Positions 1 to 8,819 of a stretch of 64,000 nt of DNA are shown here, piece after piece. This DNA is from JACMNW01 sp963708425 (GTDB taxonomy: Bacteria > Pseudomonadota > Alphaproteobacteria > Rhodobacterales > Rhodobacteraceae): assembly GCA_963708425.1 (NCBI GenBank), contig OY970206.1, positions 3,038,001 through 3,102,000 of the forward strand, in the 5' to 3' direction. The notes under the pieces were generated by a model. The model was not told where the DNA came from. It made no database searches and saw only the letters and a list, made by a program, of their open reading frames with translations. Numbering within the stretch: the first letter of the stretch is position 1; each line of letters opens with the position of its first letter. The translations under genes were made by a program, and so were the position numbers.

Positions 1-1947
1 GGGCTTTGCATCTGGGCACGGCTTCGGGCGGCGGAGCTGGTTCATCCGGTGGCTGTGGCTGTTGGATGTGTGGCTTTGGGGGTGCTTGCAGCAGGCTTGC
101 GCGGGCATTTGCAGGCGGCACCGATGCTGGATTTCCGGTATTATGGCCCGGTTGAGGGGCGGATCATCGATATTGACCGATCGCAGTCTGACAAGCTGCG
201 ATTGACGCTTGATCAGGTGGTGCTGGAGCGCACATCACCGGCGCGAACGCCTGCAACGGTGCGAGTATCGTTGCATGGTCGCCAGGACCATCTGCTGCCA
301 ACGCCGGGGATGACGGTGGTGATGACGGCGATGCTGGCGGCACCGGAAGGGCCTGCCGAACCGGGCGGGTTTGATTTCAGGCGGATGGCGTATTTTGATC
401 GGCTGGGCGCAGTGGGTTATACGCGCACGCCGGTTCTGTTGATGGCGGAACCGATAGGCGGCGCGCAGGTGGTCAGCCGAGTGCGGACCTATCTTTCGAA
501 CGCGATCATGGCGGCAGTGCCGGGGGATTCCGGGGCGTTTGCTTCGGGGGTGATGACGGGCGATCGGTCTGGCATCAGCCTTGATACGGTGCAGGCGCTG
601 CGCGATTCAAATCTGGCGCATTTGCTGGCAATTTCGGGGATGAACATGGCGTTCATCACCGGGTTCGTGTTCGCGTTGATCCGGTATGGCGTGGCGCTGG
701 TGCCACCACTGGCGTTGCGGGTGAACAGCAAGAAGGTGGCCGCGATTTTCGCGTTGGCGGTGGCGGCGTTTTATCTGGCGCTGTCGGGGGCAAATGTGGC
801 GACCGAGCGGGCGTTCATCATGGTTGTGGTGATGCTGGGGGCGGTGCTGATGGACCGGCGGGCGCTGTCGTTGCGCACTGTGGCCATCTCGGCCTGCGCG
901 CTGCTGGTTTGGCAGCCGGAAAGCCTGTTGGAGCCGGGATTTCAGATGTCATTCGCGGCGACCGTGGCGTTGATCTGGGGATTCGGGCTGTTTCAGAACC
1001 AGATCGTGCGCGAGAGAATTCCGCGTTGGACGATGCCGATTTTCACGCTTGTGATGTCATCAGTGATTGCCGGGGCGGCGACGGCACCGTTTGCGGCAGC
1101 GCATTTCAACCGGATGACGGGATATGGGCTGATGGCCAACTTGCTGACCGTGCCGGTGATGGGGGCGGTTGTGATGCCTGCAGGGGCGGTGGCGGCATTG
1201 CTGGCGCCATTTGGGTTGGCGGGATTGCCGTTGTGGGTGATGGATCTGGGATCGCGCTGGATCTTGTGGATTGCGCATTGGATTGCCAGCCTTGAGGGGG
1301 CCGTCTCGGGGGTGCATTCGCCGCCAGCGTTGTTTTTGCCGGTGCTTTCGGTTGGGGCGCTATGGGTGATTTTGTTTCAGGGCCGGGTGCGGGCGATGGG
1401 TTTGGTGCCAGTTGCGGTGGCATTCGTGGCATGGGGCATGGCGGACAGGCCGACTGTGTTGATCAGCAGCGATGCGGTGCTGGTCGGGCTGATGGGGGAT
1501 GATGGGCGGGCAATGTCTTCGGCCAAGGGGGCGGGGTTTTCGGCCGACAGTTGGTTGGAGAATGACGGCGATTTGGCGGAACAATTGGATGCTGCCGCGC
1601 GGTCAGGATTTGCCGGGCCAAAGGGGCAGCGCAGGTTTGAGGTAGCGGGGGTGCGGGGCATTCATCTTAAGGGCAAAGGCGCAGATGCGTTGTTGGCCGA
1701 TGCCTGTGCGACGGCTGATCTGGTTATCATTGCGGCACGGGTTAAAGATGCGCCGACGGGGTGTAAGGTGATCGACGAGGGGTTTTTGCGAAAGACCGGA
1801 GCGTTGGCGCTGTGGGCCGAAGGTGATGGGCTGGTGATGGAACCCGCGCTGAACGCGAAACGGTTGTGGACAGCGCCAAGTGCGTCATTGGCACCGCTGC
1901 CGATGTTGTCGGCGCGCAAAGCGGCGATGGTTTTGGCGGATCAGTAG
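1..1947 (+). CDS. comEC: ComEC/Rec2-family DNA uptake channel protein (5' end outside window)
   Basis: Inner-membrane protein of the ComEC/Rec2 family, which in competent bacteria carries single-stranded DNA across the cytoplasmic membrane. The frame is open from base 1, so the gene starts upstream; a GTG at 49 is the first in-window start but probably not the real one. From that codon, a soluble N-terminal part (about residues 25-150) is followed by the family signature HLLAISGMNM near residue 195, then many hydrophobic segments to about residue 470. The C-terminal part (about 475-632) is soluble but shows no HxHxDH metal motif, so the metallo-beta-lactamase domain of longer ComEC proteins seems absent. 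It converges with lexA, overlapping it by 7 bp. Whether the organism is transformable cannot be told from this gene. Confidence 0.88.
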   Translation, partial: GLCIWARLRAAELVHPVAVAVGCVALGVLAAGLRGHLQAAPMLDFRYYGPVEGRIIDIDRSQSDKLRLTLDQVVLERTSPARTPATVRVSLHGRQDHLLPTPGMTVVMTAMLAAPEGPAEPGGFDFRRMAYFDRLGAVGYTRTPVLLMAEPIGGAQVVSRVRTYLSNAIMAAVPGDSGAFASGVMTGDRSGISLDTVQALRDSNLAHLLAISGMNMAFITGFVFALIRYGVALVPPLALRVNSKKVAAIFALAVAAFYLALSGANVATERAFIMVVVMLGAVLMDRRALSLRTVAISACALLVWQPESLLEPGFQMSFAATVALIWGFGLFQNQIVRERIPRWTMPIFTLVMSSVIAGAATAPFAAAHFNRMTGYGLMANLLTVPVMGAVVMPAGAVAALLAPFGLAGLPLWVMDLGSRWILWIAHWIASLEGAVSGVHSPPALFLPVLSVGALWVILFQGRVRAMGLVPVAVAFVAWGMADRPTVLISSDAVLVGLMGDDGRAMSSAKGAGFSADSWLENDGDLAEQLDAAARSGFAGPKGQRRFEVAGVRGIHLKGKGADALLADACATADLVIIAARVKDAPTGCKVIDEGFLRKTGALALWAEGDGLVMEPALNAKRLWTAPSASLAPLPMLSARKAAMVLADQ

Positions 1948-2627
1948 CTGCGGATCAGGCCGACCAAGCGGCCCCGCACTTTGACCAGATGGTCGGGGTA
2001 GACGCGGGTTTCATAGGCGGGGTTTGCCGCCTCGAGCGCGATCATGCCGCCACGGCGGCGGAACCGCTTTAGTGTGGCTTCTTCATCTTCGACTATGGCC
2101 ACGACGATATCGCCGTTTTCGGCAGTGTTCTGTTCCTGGATCACTACGATGTCGCCATCGTTGATGCCTGCCTCGATCATTGAATCGCCTTTCACCTCTA
2201 GCGCGTAGTGCTGGCCTTTGCCGGATAGCATCGAACCCGGAACGGCGACGTGATGCGAGATTTCAGAGATCGCCTCGATCGGCACACCGGCGGCGATGCG
2301 GCCCATGACCGGGATTTCGAGTGCGTAGACGGCGTCGATTGGCATGGCACCGCGGGGCGGATCGACCTTGTCGCCCTTGATGACTTTGGGCGAAAAGCCG
2401 GGGCGTTCCATCGCTTCGGGCAGTTTGATGATTTCCAGCGCGCGGGCGCGGTGGGCGAGGCGGCGAATAAAGCCACGTTCTTCCAGTGCCGTGATCAAGC
2501 GGTGGATGCCAGATTTTGACCGCAAATCAAGGGCGTCTTTCATTTCGTCAAAAGACGGAGGCACGCCATCACGGTCCGTCCGGGTTTTGATAAAATCCAG
2601 CAGCTCCAGCTGTTTGCGTGTCAACAT
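1941..2627 (-). CDS. lexA: LexA repressor (SOS response)
   Basis: Transcriptional repressor of the SOS regulon that cleaves itself when RecA is activated by DNA damage. The 228 residues show the N-terminal winged-helix DNA-binding domain (about 1-65, opening MLTRKQLELL) and the S24 protease fold. The Ala113-Gly114 cleavage bond lies in IAAGVPIE, the catalytic Ser149 in KGDSM and the catalytic Lys187 in EATLKRF. The length is somewhat over the 202 of E. coli LexA, with an extended linker, as usual for alphaproteobacteria. A GTTC-N7-GTTC box sits 43 bp before the start, which indicates autoregulation. It lies downstream of moeA in the same direction but separated by 105 bp and its own operator, so it is probably its own transcription unit. 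Confidence 0.97.
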   Translation of the reverse strand: MLTRKQLELLDFIKTRTDRDGVPPSFDEMKDALDLRSKSGIHRLITALEERGFIRRLAHRARALEIIKLPEAMERPGFSPKVIKGDKVDPPRGAMPIDAVYALEIPVMGRIAAGVPIEAISEISHHVAVPGSMLSGKGQHYALEVKGDSMIEAGINDGDIVVIQEQNTAENGDIVVAIVEDEEATLKRFRRRGGMIALEAANPAYETRVYPDHLVKVRGRLVGLIRSY

Positions 2628-2669
2628 CTGCCACTCTCCGTTGTGATGGGCATTCGGTGTTAACGTAAT

Positions 2670-2684
2670 GTTCTGCCCGTGTTC
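2670..2684 (-). promoter_or_regulatory. Alphaproteobacterial SOS box (LexA operator)
   Basis: The plus strand reads GTTC, seven bases, GTTC; on the lexA strand this is GAAC-N7-GAAC, the direct-repeat LexA site known from Rhodobacter and Rhizobium. Its position 43-57 bp upstream of the lexA start fits autorepression. Confidence 0.85.
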
Positions 2685-2732
2685 CCGGTTTGTGTCAAGC
2701 GCTTTGCGAATCAGTGCGAAGAAATTGCCGTG

Positions 2733-3902
2733 TCAGATTGGCAAATATGGCACGTCGTCACCGGCAAAGCGGGCAGGGTCGGCGATGGGGCGGATCAGCA
2801 GGGCGTTGGCGTCAGTCAGCACGGACAGCAAGGCGCTATCCTGGCGACCAAACGGGGTGATCAGACCACCGGGTGCCAACCGCGCGCGCATGTAGTGGGC
2901 GCGCGGTCCATTGGCGGGGGTGTCAACCGCGAGGCGGGCGGTTAGCGGTTGCGGGCCTTGTGCGCCGAGGCCCAGCATGGCGCGCAGCATCGGAAGCAGG
3001 AACAGGTGGCCGCAGACGATCGCGGAAACGGGATTTCCGGGCAGGCCGAGCATCGGCACACCTTGCAAACACCCGGCCATCAGGGGTTTGCCGGGACGCA
3101 TGGCGATTTTGTAGAAAGCGCGTTCCATGCCCATGCTTGCAGCAACCTTGCCGACCAGATCGTGATCACCAACCGAAGCACCGCCGATGGTGACGATCAG
3201 ATCGGCGTCCAGCGCCATTTCCAGCACGACGCGCAGCGCGGCTTCGGTATCGCGGGCGATGGGCAGCATTCGCCCGATGCCGCCGGTTTCTTCGACCATC
3301 GCTTTGATGGCAAAGCTGTTGGAGGCGATGATCTGGTCGGCGCGCGGGGTTTCGCCGGGCATCACCAGTTCATCACCCGTGGCGATGATGGCGACGACGG
3401 GGCGGCGGGTGACGGTGACTTCGGCGATGTTCATCGAGGCCAGAAGCGCGATATCGTTGGGGCGAAGTTGGCGAGGGGATAGGCTGTCGCCTGCGCGAAA
3501 ATCCTGACCCATGGGGCGGATGTGGGTGCCGGTGTCAAGGTTTTCACGCAGGGTTATGTGGGGACCGTTTGCATCGACATCTTCTTGGATGACGACGCGG
3601 TTGGTGCCCTCGGGCACGGGTGCGCCGGTGAAAATGCGCACGGCTTGCCCGGGGGGAATGGCGGCGGCGAAGGCGTGGCCAGCGCCTGCTTCGCCGATGA
3701 CGGTGAATGTCGCCCCCGGCGTTGCGTCACCGTTGATTGCGTAGCCATCCATGGCAGAGGCGGCGAAAGGCGGCTGGTCGCGTTTGGCAATGGCGGGGGC
3801 TGGCATGACGCGGGCACGGGCGGCGGCGAGGGGGATGGTTTCGGTGGGCAATGGGGTGATCAGCGCGAAAACGAGGGCCAGCGCGTCTTCGACCGTTATC
3901 AT
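2733..3902 (-). CDS. moeA: Molybdopterin molybdenumtransferase MoeA
   Basis: Inserts molybdate into adenylylated molybdopterin in the last step of molybdenum cofactor synthesis, in the cytoplasm. The 389 residues are of normal length. Visible motifs are PFAASAMDGYA (about 45-55), the molybdopterin-binding TIGGASVGDHD near residue 240, LPGNPVSA around 290, and the C-terminal beta-barrel domain. The start codon overlaps the moaC stop by 4 bp (ATGA), so the two are translationally coupled in a trpC-moaC-moeA operon. Confidence 0.95.
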   Translation of the reverse strand: MITVEDALALVFALITPLPTETIPLAAARARVMPAPAIAKRDQPPFAASAMDGYAINGDATPGATFTVIGEAGAGHAFAAAIPPGQAVRIFTGAPVPEGTNRVVIQEDVDANGPHITLRENLDTGTHIRPMGQDFRAGDSLSPRQLRPNDIALLASMNIAEVTVTRRPVVAIIATGDELVMPGETPRADQIIASNSFAIKAMVEETGGIGRMLPIARDTEAALRVVLEMALDADLIVTIGGASVGDHDLVGKVAASMGMERAFYKIAMRPGKPLMAGCLQGVPMLGLPGNPVSAIVCGHLFLLPMLRAMLGLGAQGPQPLTARLAVDTPANGPRAHYMRARLAPGGLITPFGRQDSALLSVLTDANALLIRPIADPARFAGDDVPYLPI

Positions 3903-4387
3903 CGCTTTGCCTCGTAACGCCCGGATTTTCCACCCTCTTTCAGGATTAGGTGAATGTCGGTGATGCGCATGGATTTCTCAACCGCTTTCAGCATGTCGTA
4001 GACCGTCAGGCAGGCGACGGAGACGGCGGTGAGCGCCTCCATCTCGACCCCGGTTTGGCCGGTGGTTTTGACCGTGGCTTCGATGATTACGGCGGGGCGA
4101 AGGGCGTCCAGCGACAATTCCAGCGCCACTTTGGTGATTGGCAGCGGATGGCACAGCGGGATCAGGTCGGCGGTTTTCTTGGCGGCCATGATGCCTGCAA
4201 GGCGGGCGACCGCCAGAACGTCGCCCTTTTTGGCCTGACCGCTGCGGACTATGGCCAAGGTTTCGGCAGTCATTTCAACTGCGCCACGGGCGACAGCAAC
4301 GCGCGACGTCACCGGTTTGTCGGACACATCGACCATGTGGGCGTTGCCGCCTGAGTCGAAATGGCTAAGGCCAGTGGGGTCGGCCAT
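3899..4387 (-). CDS. moaC: Cyclic pyranopterin monophosphate synthase MoaC
   Basis: Acts with MoaA in the first step of molybdopterin synthesis, giving cyclic pyranopterin monophosphate from the GTP-derived intermediate. The 162 residues begin MADPTGLSHF and carry the family motifs DLIPLCHPLPI and VEMEALTAVSVACLTVYDM. The start at 4387 was chosen because its ATG shares one base with the trpC stop (TGATG), and because sequence further upstream in this frame is trpC in another frame. The pairing with moeA downstream is natural; the coupling to trpC upstream is metabolically unrelated. Confidence 0.95.
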   Translation of the reverse strand: MADPTGLSHFDSGGNAHMVDVSDKPVTSRVAVARGAVEMTAETLAIVRSGQAKKGDVLAVARLAGIMAAKKTADLIPLCHPLPITKVALELSLDALRPAVIIEATVKTTGQTGVEMEALTAVSVACLTVYDMLKAVEKSMRITDIHLILKEGGKSGRYEAKR

Positions 4388-5199
4388 CAGACGCCCCCTT
4401 GGGCTTGCAGTGGGGCCGACAGGATGTGTTTGGTTGCGGCTGTCACATCGGCCTGCCGCATCAGGCTTTCGCCAATCAGGAAGCAACGCGCGCCGAAACG
4501 GGCCAGATCGGCAAGGTCGGCGGGGTCGTGCAGCCCGCTTTCCGAGATGATCAGGCGGCCTTCGGGCACGCGGCGGGCCAGATCGCGGGTGGTATCAAGC
4601 GTGACCTCAAAGGTGTTGAGATTGCGGTTGTTGATGCCGATCAGGCTGGATTTCAACATCGCGGCGCGTTCCAGTTCGGCGCGGTCGTGCACTTCGATCA
4701 GGGCGTCCATGCCCCAATGCGTTGCCGCTGCTTCCAATTCTGCCGCCTGAGCGTCGGATACCGAGGCCATGATGATCAGGATGCAATCGGCGTGCAGGGC
4801 GCGGGCTTCGGTCACTTGGTAGGTGTCGTAGATGAAGTCTTTGCGCAGGCAGGGCAGGTGCGTGGCCTGATGCGCCGCCGTCAGGAATGCGTCGGCACCT
4901 TGGAAGGAGGGCGTGTCGGTCAGGACGGACAGGCAGGTGGCACCGCCAGCCTCATAGGCTTTGGCTAAGGCAGGCACGTCGAAGTCGGCGCGGATCAGGC
5001 CTTTGGAGGGGCTGGCTTTTTTGATCTCGGCGATCAGACCGTAGCCGGTGGTGGCGGCGGCTTGCAGAGCGGCGGCAAACCCGCGCGGGGTGGGGGCGGC
5101 ATCTGCCGCTTCTTCCACCGATGCCAAAGGCCGCGCTTGTTTGCGCTGTGCTATCTCTTCCAGTTTGTAGGTTTTGATGCGGTCTAGAATGGTGCTCAT
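4387..5199 (-). CDS. trpC: Indole-3-glycerol-phosphate synthase TrpC
   Basis: Closes the indole ring, turning 1-(2-carboxyphenylamino)-deoxyribulose phosphate into indole-3-glycerol phosphate in tryptophan synthesis. This is a single-function 270-residue TIM barrel. Active-site segments are visible: IAEIKKASPSKG, PCLRKDFIYD, IGINNRNLNTF and IISESGL. It follows trpD by 91 bp and overlaps moaC by one base. The gap after trpD shows no clear terminator, so trpG-D-C may be one transcript. Confidence 0.97.
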   Translation of the reverse strand: MSTILDRIKTYKLEEIAQRKQARPLASVEEAADAAPTPRGFAAALQAAATTGYGLIAEIKKASPSKGLIRADFDVPALAKAYEAGGATCLSVLTDTPSFQGADAFLTAAHQATHLPCLRKDFIYDTYQVTEARALHADCILIIMASVSDAQAAELEAAATHWGMDALIEVHDRAELERAAMLKSSLIGINNRNLNTFEVTLDTTRDLARRVPEGRLIISESGLHDPADLADLARFGARCFLIGESLMRQADVTAATKHILSAPLQAQGGV

Positions 5200-5290
5200 G
5201 TGTTCTGCCTAGCCAAAAGCCCAAGTGAAGGAAAGCCGTCTGCCGTGCTGGGGCGGTAAAATTCTATGCTGTGGGGATTTGGCCCAAGGA

Positions 5291-6304
5291 TCAGGCGTTT
5301 GTGACGCGTCGCAGGATGTCTATTTTTGCCTTTGCAGCGCCCGAGTCGATGGAAGCGCGGGCCATGGCGACGCCTTCGGCAAGATCGGATACGCGGTCGG
5401 CGACCATCAGGGCGGCGGCGGCGTTTAGCAGCACGGCGTCGCGGTAGGCACCCGGTGCGCCGTCCAGCAGCGCGCGGAAGGCGGCGGCGTTTTCGGCAGG
5501 CGTGCCGCCGATGATCGCCTCGAACGGGTGGGTCGGCAGGCCAGCCTCGGCGGGGTGCAGGTCGAACTCGCGGATTTCGCCGTCCTCTAAGGCGGCGACG
5601 TGTGAAGCGGCGGAAATTGATAACTCATCCGAGCCATCGCCGCCGTGGACGAGCCATGCTTTTTCGGAGCCCAGTGCGCGCAGCGTTTCGGCCATGGGGC
5701 GGATCAGGGCGCGTGAGAATGCGCCGGTGAGTTGGCGTTTGACGCCAGCCGGGTTGGTGAGGGGCCCCAGAATGTTGAACAGAGTGCGGGTGCCAAGTTC
5801 GGCGCGCACTGGCATGACGTGGCGAGTCGCAGGGTGGTGCATTGGGGCCATCATGAAGCCAATGCCGGCCTCTGCCAGACAGCGTTCGACGATGTCCGAG
5901 CCGACCATGACGTTGAGGCCAAGTTCGGTTAGCGCGTCTGCCGCCCCGGATTTGGAAGACAAATTACGATTGCCGTGTTTGGCCACGACGACGCCCGCAC
6001 CGGCAACAACGAAGGCGGTGGCAGTAGAGATGTTGAGCGTGCCTTTGCCGTCGCCGCCAGTGCCGACGATATCCATTGCGCCGTCGGGGGCGCGAACCGC
6101 CAAGCATTTCGAGCGCATGACCGACGCAGCGGCGGCGAATTCATCGACCGTTTCACCGCGCGTGCGCAGGGCCATCAGGAAACCGCCCATCTGGGCGGGG
6201 GTGGCTGCGCCGTCGAACAGGGCCTGGAAGGCGGCTTCCGCCTCTGCCCGGGTTAGCGGTCGGTCAGCCGCGATGCCGATGAGGGGCTTCAGGATATCGC
6301 TCAT
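5291..6304 (-). CDS. trpD: Anthranilate phosphoribosyltransferase TrpD
   Basis: Transfers phosphoribose from PRPP to anthranilate, the second step of the tryptophan branch. The 337 residues include an N-terminal helical domain, the PRPP-binding glycine-rich GTGGDGKGTLNIST motif (near 80-95) and KHGNRNLSSKSGAAD (about 108-122), the hallmark of the family. The ATG overlaps the trpG stop by 4 bp (ATGA), so TrpD is coupled to TrpG but not fused to it. Confidence 0.97.
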   Translation of the reverse strand: MSDILKPLIGIAADRPLTRAEAEAAFQALFDGAATPAQMGGFLMALRTRGETVDEFAAAASVMRSKCLAVRAPDGAMDIVGTGGDGKGTLNISTATAFVVAGAGVVVAKHGNRNLSSKSGAADALTELGLNVMVGSDIVERCLAEAGIGFMMAPMHHPATRHVMPVRAELGTRTLFNILGPLTNPAGVKRQLTGAFSRALIRPMAETLRALGSEKAWLVHGGDGSDELSISAASHVAALEDGEIREFDLHPAEAGLPTHPFEAIIGGTPAENAAAFRALLDGAPGAYRDAVLLNAAAALMVADRVSDLAEGVAMARASIDSGAAKAKIDILRRVTNA

Positions 6305-6888
6305 GCAGGAACCGCGGCTTGTGCCATATTCAGGAAATTGCGCAGCAGTTGGTGGCCGTGTTCGGATGCGATGCTTTCGGGGTGGAATTGCACGCCTTCG
6401 ATCAGTTTATCGCGGTGGCGCAGGCCCATGATGGTGCCATCTTCCAACCAAGCGGTGACTTCCAGGCAGGCGGGCAGGGTTTCACGCTCGACAATCAGCG
6501 AGTGATAGCGGGTGGCAAGGAAGGGCGAGGGCAGGTCTTTAAAGACGCCTTGGCCGGAATGATGCATGACGCCCATTTTGCCATGCACAATCTCGTGGCA
6601 GCGGATGACATTACCGCCGAACGCCTGACCGATGGCTTGATGGCCAAGGCAAACGCCAAGCAGGGGGATGTTTGCTTCGGCTGCGGCAAGGATAAGCGGC
6701 AGGCAAATGCCAGCTTGCGCGGGGTCACAGGGGCCGGGGGACAGCACGATAGAGGTGGGCCGCAGCGCCATAGCGGCCTGCACATCCAGCGCATCGTTGC
6801 GCTTGACCACCACGTCGGCACCCAATTCACCCAGATAGTGCACCAGATTGTAGGTGAAGCTGTCATAGTTATCGATAAGTAGCAGCAT
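6301..6888 (-). CDS. trpG: Anthranilate synthase glutaminase subunit TrpG
   Basis: Glutamine amidotransferase (class I GATase) subunit that feeds ammonia to TrpE. The 195 residues start MLLLIDNYDSF, the conserved beginning of this subunit, which fixes the start at 6888; the frame stays open further upstream but without similarity. The nucleophile Cys lies in LLGVCLGHQAIG, and the His-Glu pair in QFHPESIASEHG. It is the first gene of the trpG-trpD unit; its partner trpE lies 2 kb away behind an opposite-strand gene. Confidence 0.96.
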   Translation of the reverse strand: MLLLIDNYDSFTYNLVHYLGELGADVVVKRNDALDVQAAMALRPTSIVLSPGPCDPAQAGICLPLILAAAEANIPLLGVCLGHQAIGQAFGGNVIRCHEIVHGKMGVMHHSGQGVFKDLPSPFLATRYHSLIVERETLPACLEVTAWLEDGTIMGLRHRDKLIEGVQFHPESIASEHGHQLLRNFLNMAQAAVPA

Positions 6889-7040
6889 CTTGCACGGCCT
6901 TGAAGATAAAGGGATGATCCGCGCGCGCGGTCGGGCTATACATGGGCCAAGCTGCGTCGGGGCGTCAAGGGAAAGTGACGTTTTTGTATGTTGGAATAAT
7001 ATCCCGTCGGTGGCGGGAAATGAAGGCAAGGGGCTAAAGA

Positions 7041-8786
7041 ATGATCCGGGGTTTCCTGTCAGGTGTGTTCTGGGGTGGTGCGGTAGGTTTGTTGGGGCTG
7101 GGGGCAGCATCACAATTGACGCCGATGCCGGTGGCGAGGATCGAGGCATCGGCAACGCAGGTTCCAAAGACTATCGAGGAGGAAGTGGAGCCGGGAGAGG
7201 GCGTGGAGCCGGTGGAGGCAGAGGTGGCGCCCGAAGCGGAAGCGCCGGTGCCAGAGGTGGAAGCGCCAGTTGAACCAGCCGCTGAACCTGAACCATTGGC
7301 ACCTGCGGTTGAACCTGAACCAGCGGCACCTGCGGTGGAGCCTGAAGCGGCGGCACCAGCGGTTGAGCCCCAACCGGCGGCACCTGCGGTAGAGCCTGAG
7401 ATCGAATTTGACGTGCAGGTCGACGTGCAGCCTGCTGCGACGGCGACAGCGGAACTTGATCCGCCCGCTGGATCGGAATTTGCCAAACCGCTGCCGGATG
7501 TCGAGCCAGTGTTGCCTGCAGCCGACGCAGCGCCGTCGCCGGATGCCAGCGGTATGGCACCGCTGACGCCGCCCGCAACGGATGCCGCATCGGCGACCGA
7601 TCAGCCCGCGCTTCCACCCGAAACGGGGTTAGAGGCTCCAAAACCGATGGATTTGCCGGAAGAAAGTGCGCTGGTCGCAGACGGTCCCGCGACGGCGGAC
7701 CCGGCACAGATTGCGCTGGCAGAACCTGCGCAACCGTTGCTGCCGGAAACTGATGTTGCCCCGGCACAGGCGGAAGAACCGGCACGACCGGCAAAGGCCG
7801 AACCGGAAGAAGCGCTGCTAAAGCCGTTGCCAGAGGTTTTGCCGGTGCCCGATGCACCTGCCGAGGAGCCTGTTCAGCTGGAACCCGATCCGGCGCTGGT
7901 GCCAGAAGGTGATGCGGCGATTGATCCGGCGGGGGAAGACGCGGCGACACTGGCACCGACGCCCGGCCTTGATGGCAAGGTTGACGGCGTGAAAATCGGG
8001 CGTTTGCCGCGGATTGGCGATGCAGAACCGCTGCCGGAAGGCGAGGCGTTGCCCGCCGCCGAGGCCGATCCCAACGCGGACCCGGCGGTCGTGATTGACG
8101 GCGAGGACGACATGCCACCGCTGCGCAGATATGCGCGGGAGTTTGAGAACCCCGATTCCAAGCCGCTGTTTTCGATCATATTGATTGATACCGGCGGCGC
8201 GGATCTGGACCGGGCCGCACTGGCCGCATTGCCATTTCCTGTCAGTTTTGTGCTGGACCCGTTGGCACCCGATGTCGCTGCGGCAGCCAAGATTTACCGC
8301 GGTGCGGGGCAAGAGGTGGTGATGGTGGCGACCGGCATTCCGGCGGGGGCGACGGCGTCTGATCTGGAAGTGACGTTCCAAGCCCATGCCAGTGCGCTGC
8401 CCGAGGCGGTGGCGGTGATTGATACCGAGTTCGGCGCATTTCAGGCCAACCGTCCGCTGGCCACGCAAGTGGTGCCGATTTTGAAGGCGCAGGGGCGTGG
8501 GTTGATCTCGTGGGATCGGGGGTTGAACGCGGCGGATCAGGTGGCGCGGCGCGAAGGGCTGGCTGCGGGCATGGTGTTTCGCAAGCTGGATGGTGCCGGG
8601 GAAAACAAGGCTGCGGTGCGCCGGGCGTTGGACCGGGCGGCGTTCAAGGCGGCACAGGATGGCCGGGTGATGGTGATCGGGCAGACGGTACCCGACACGG
8701 TGGCGGCATTGCTGGAATGGGCGGTTGAGGGGCGGGCGGCGTCGGTGGCGCTGGCTCCGGTATCGGCGGTTCTGACCACGCAGTAG
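7041..8786 (+). CDS. Divergent polysaccharide deacetylase family protein with long Pro/Ala/Glu-rich linker
   Basis: 581 residues in three parts: an N-terminal hydrophobic segment (about 4-24, GFLSGVF...) that anchors or exports the protein; a long low-complexity acidic Pro/Ala/Glu region (about 40-340) including four 9-residue repeats; and a C-terminal globular domain (about 370-578). That domain resembles the divergent polysaccharide deacetylase family (DUF610 type), with FSIILIDTGG, PFPVSFVLDPL and VAVIDTEFGAF. Members have a deacetylase-like fold but often lack the full metal site; the substrate is unknown. The layout suggests a periplasmic domain held off the membrane by a flexible, wall-spanning linker. 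It is transcribed away from trpG and converges on trpE, splitting the trp genes. Confidence 0.8.
   Translation: MIRGFLSGVFWGGAVGLLGLGAASQLTPMPVARIEASATQVPKTIEEEVEPGEGVEPVEAEVAPEAEAPVPEVEAPVEPAAEPEPLAPAVEPEPAAPAVEPEAAAPAVEPQPAAPAVEPEIEFDVQVDVQPAATATAELDPPAGSEFAKPLPDVEPVLPAADAAPSPDASGMAPLTPPATDAASATDQPALPPETGLEAPKPMDLPEESALVADGPATADPAQIALAEPAQPLLPETDVAPAQAEEPARPAKAEPEEALLKPLPEVLPVPDAPAEEPVQLEPDPALVPEGDAAIDPAGEDAATLAPTPGLDGKVDGVKIGRLPRIGDAEPLPEGEALPAAEADPNADPAVVIDGEDDMPPLRRYAREFENPDSKPLFSIILIDTGGADLDRAALAALPFPVSFVLDPLAPDVAAAAKIYRGAGQEVVMVATGIPAGATASDLEVTFQAHASALPEAVAVIDTEFGAFQANRPLATQVVPILKAQGRGLISWDRGLNAADQVARREGLAAGMVFRKLDGAGENKAAVRRALDRAAFKAAQDGRVMVIGQTVPDTVAALLEWAVEGRAASVALAPVSAVLTTQ
7296..7403 (+). 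repeat. Four in-frame 27-bp tandem repeats (9-residue x-A-P-A-V-E-P-x-x units)
   Basis: Codons 86-121 of the deacetylase-like gene encode four consecutive units of the form (L/A)APAVEP(E/Q)x. The DNA copies have diverged at third positions, so the expansion is old or held at protein level. Such a linker can vary in copy number between strains. Confidence 0.85.
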
Positions 8787-8819
8787 GGGTGGTTTGCGAG
8801 GGTGCGCCCCGGCCTTTGA

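Noticed and set aside
6889..7167. A longer TrpG start upstream of 6888
   Set aside because: The classical TrpG N-terminus begins at 6888 and the upstream codons show no conserved pattern.
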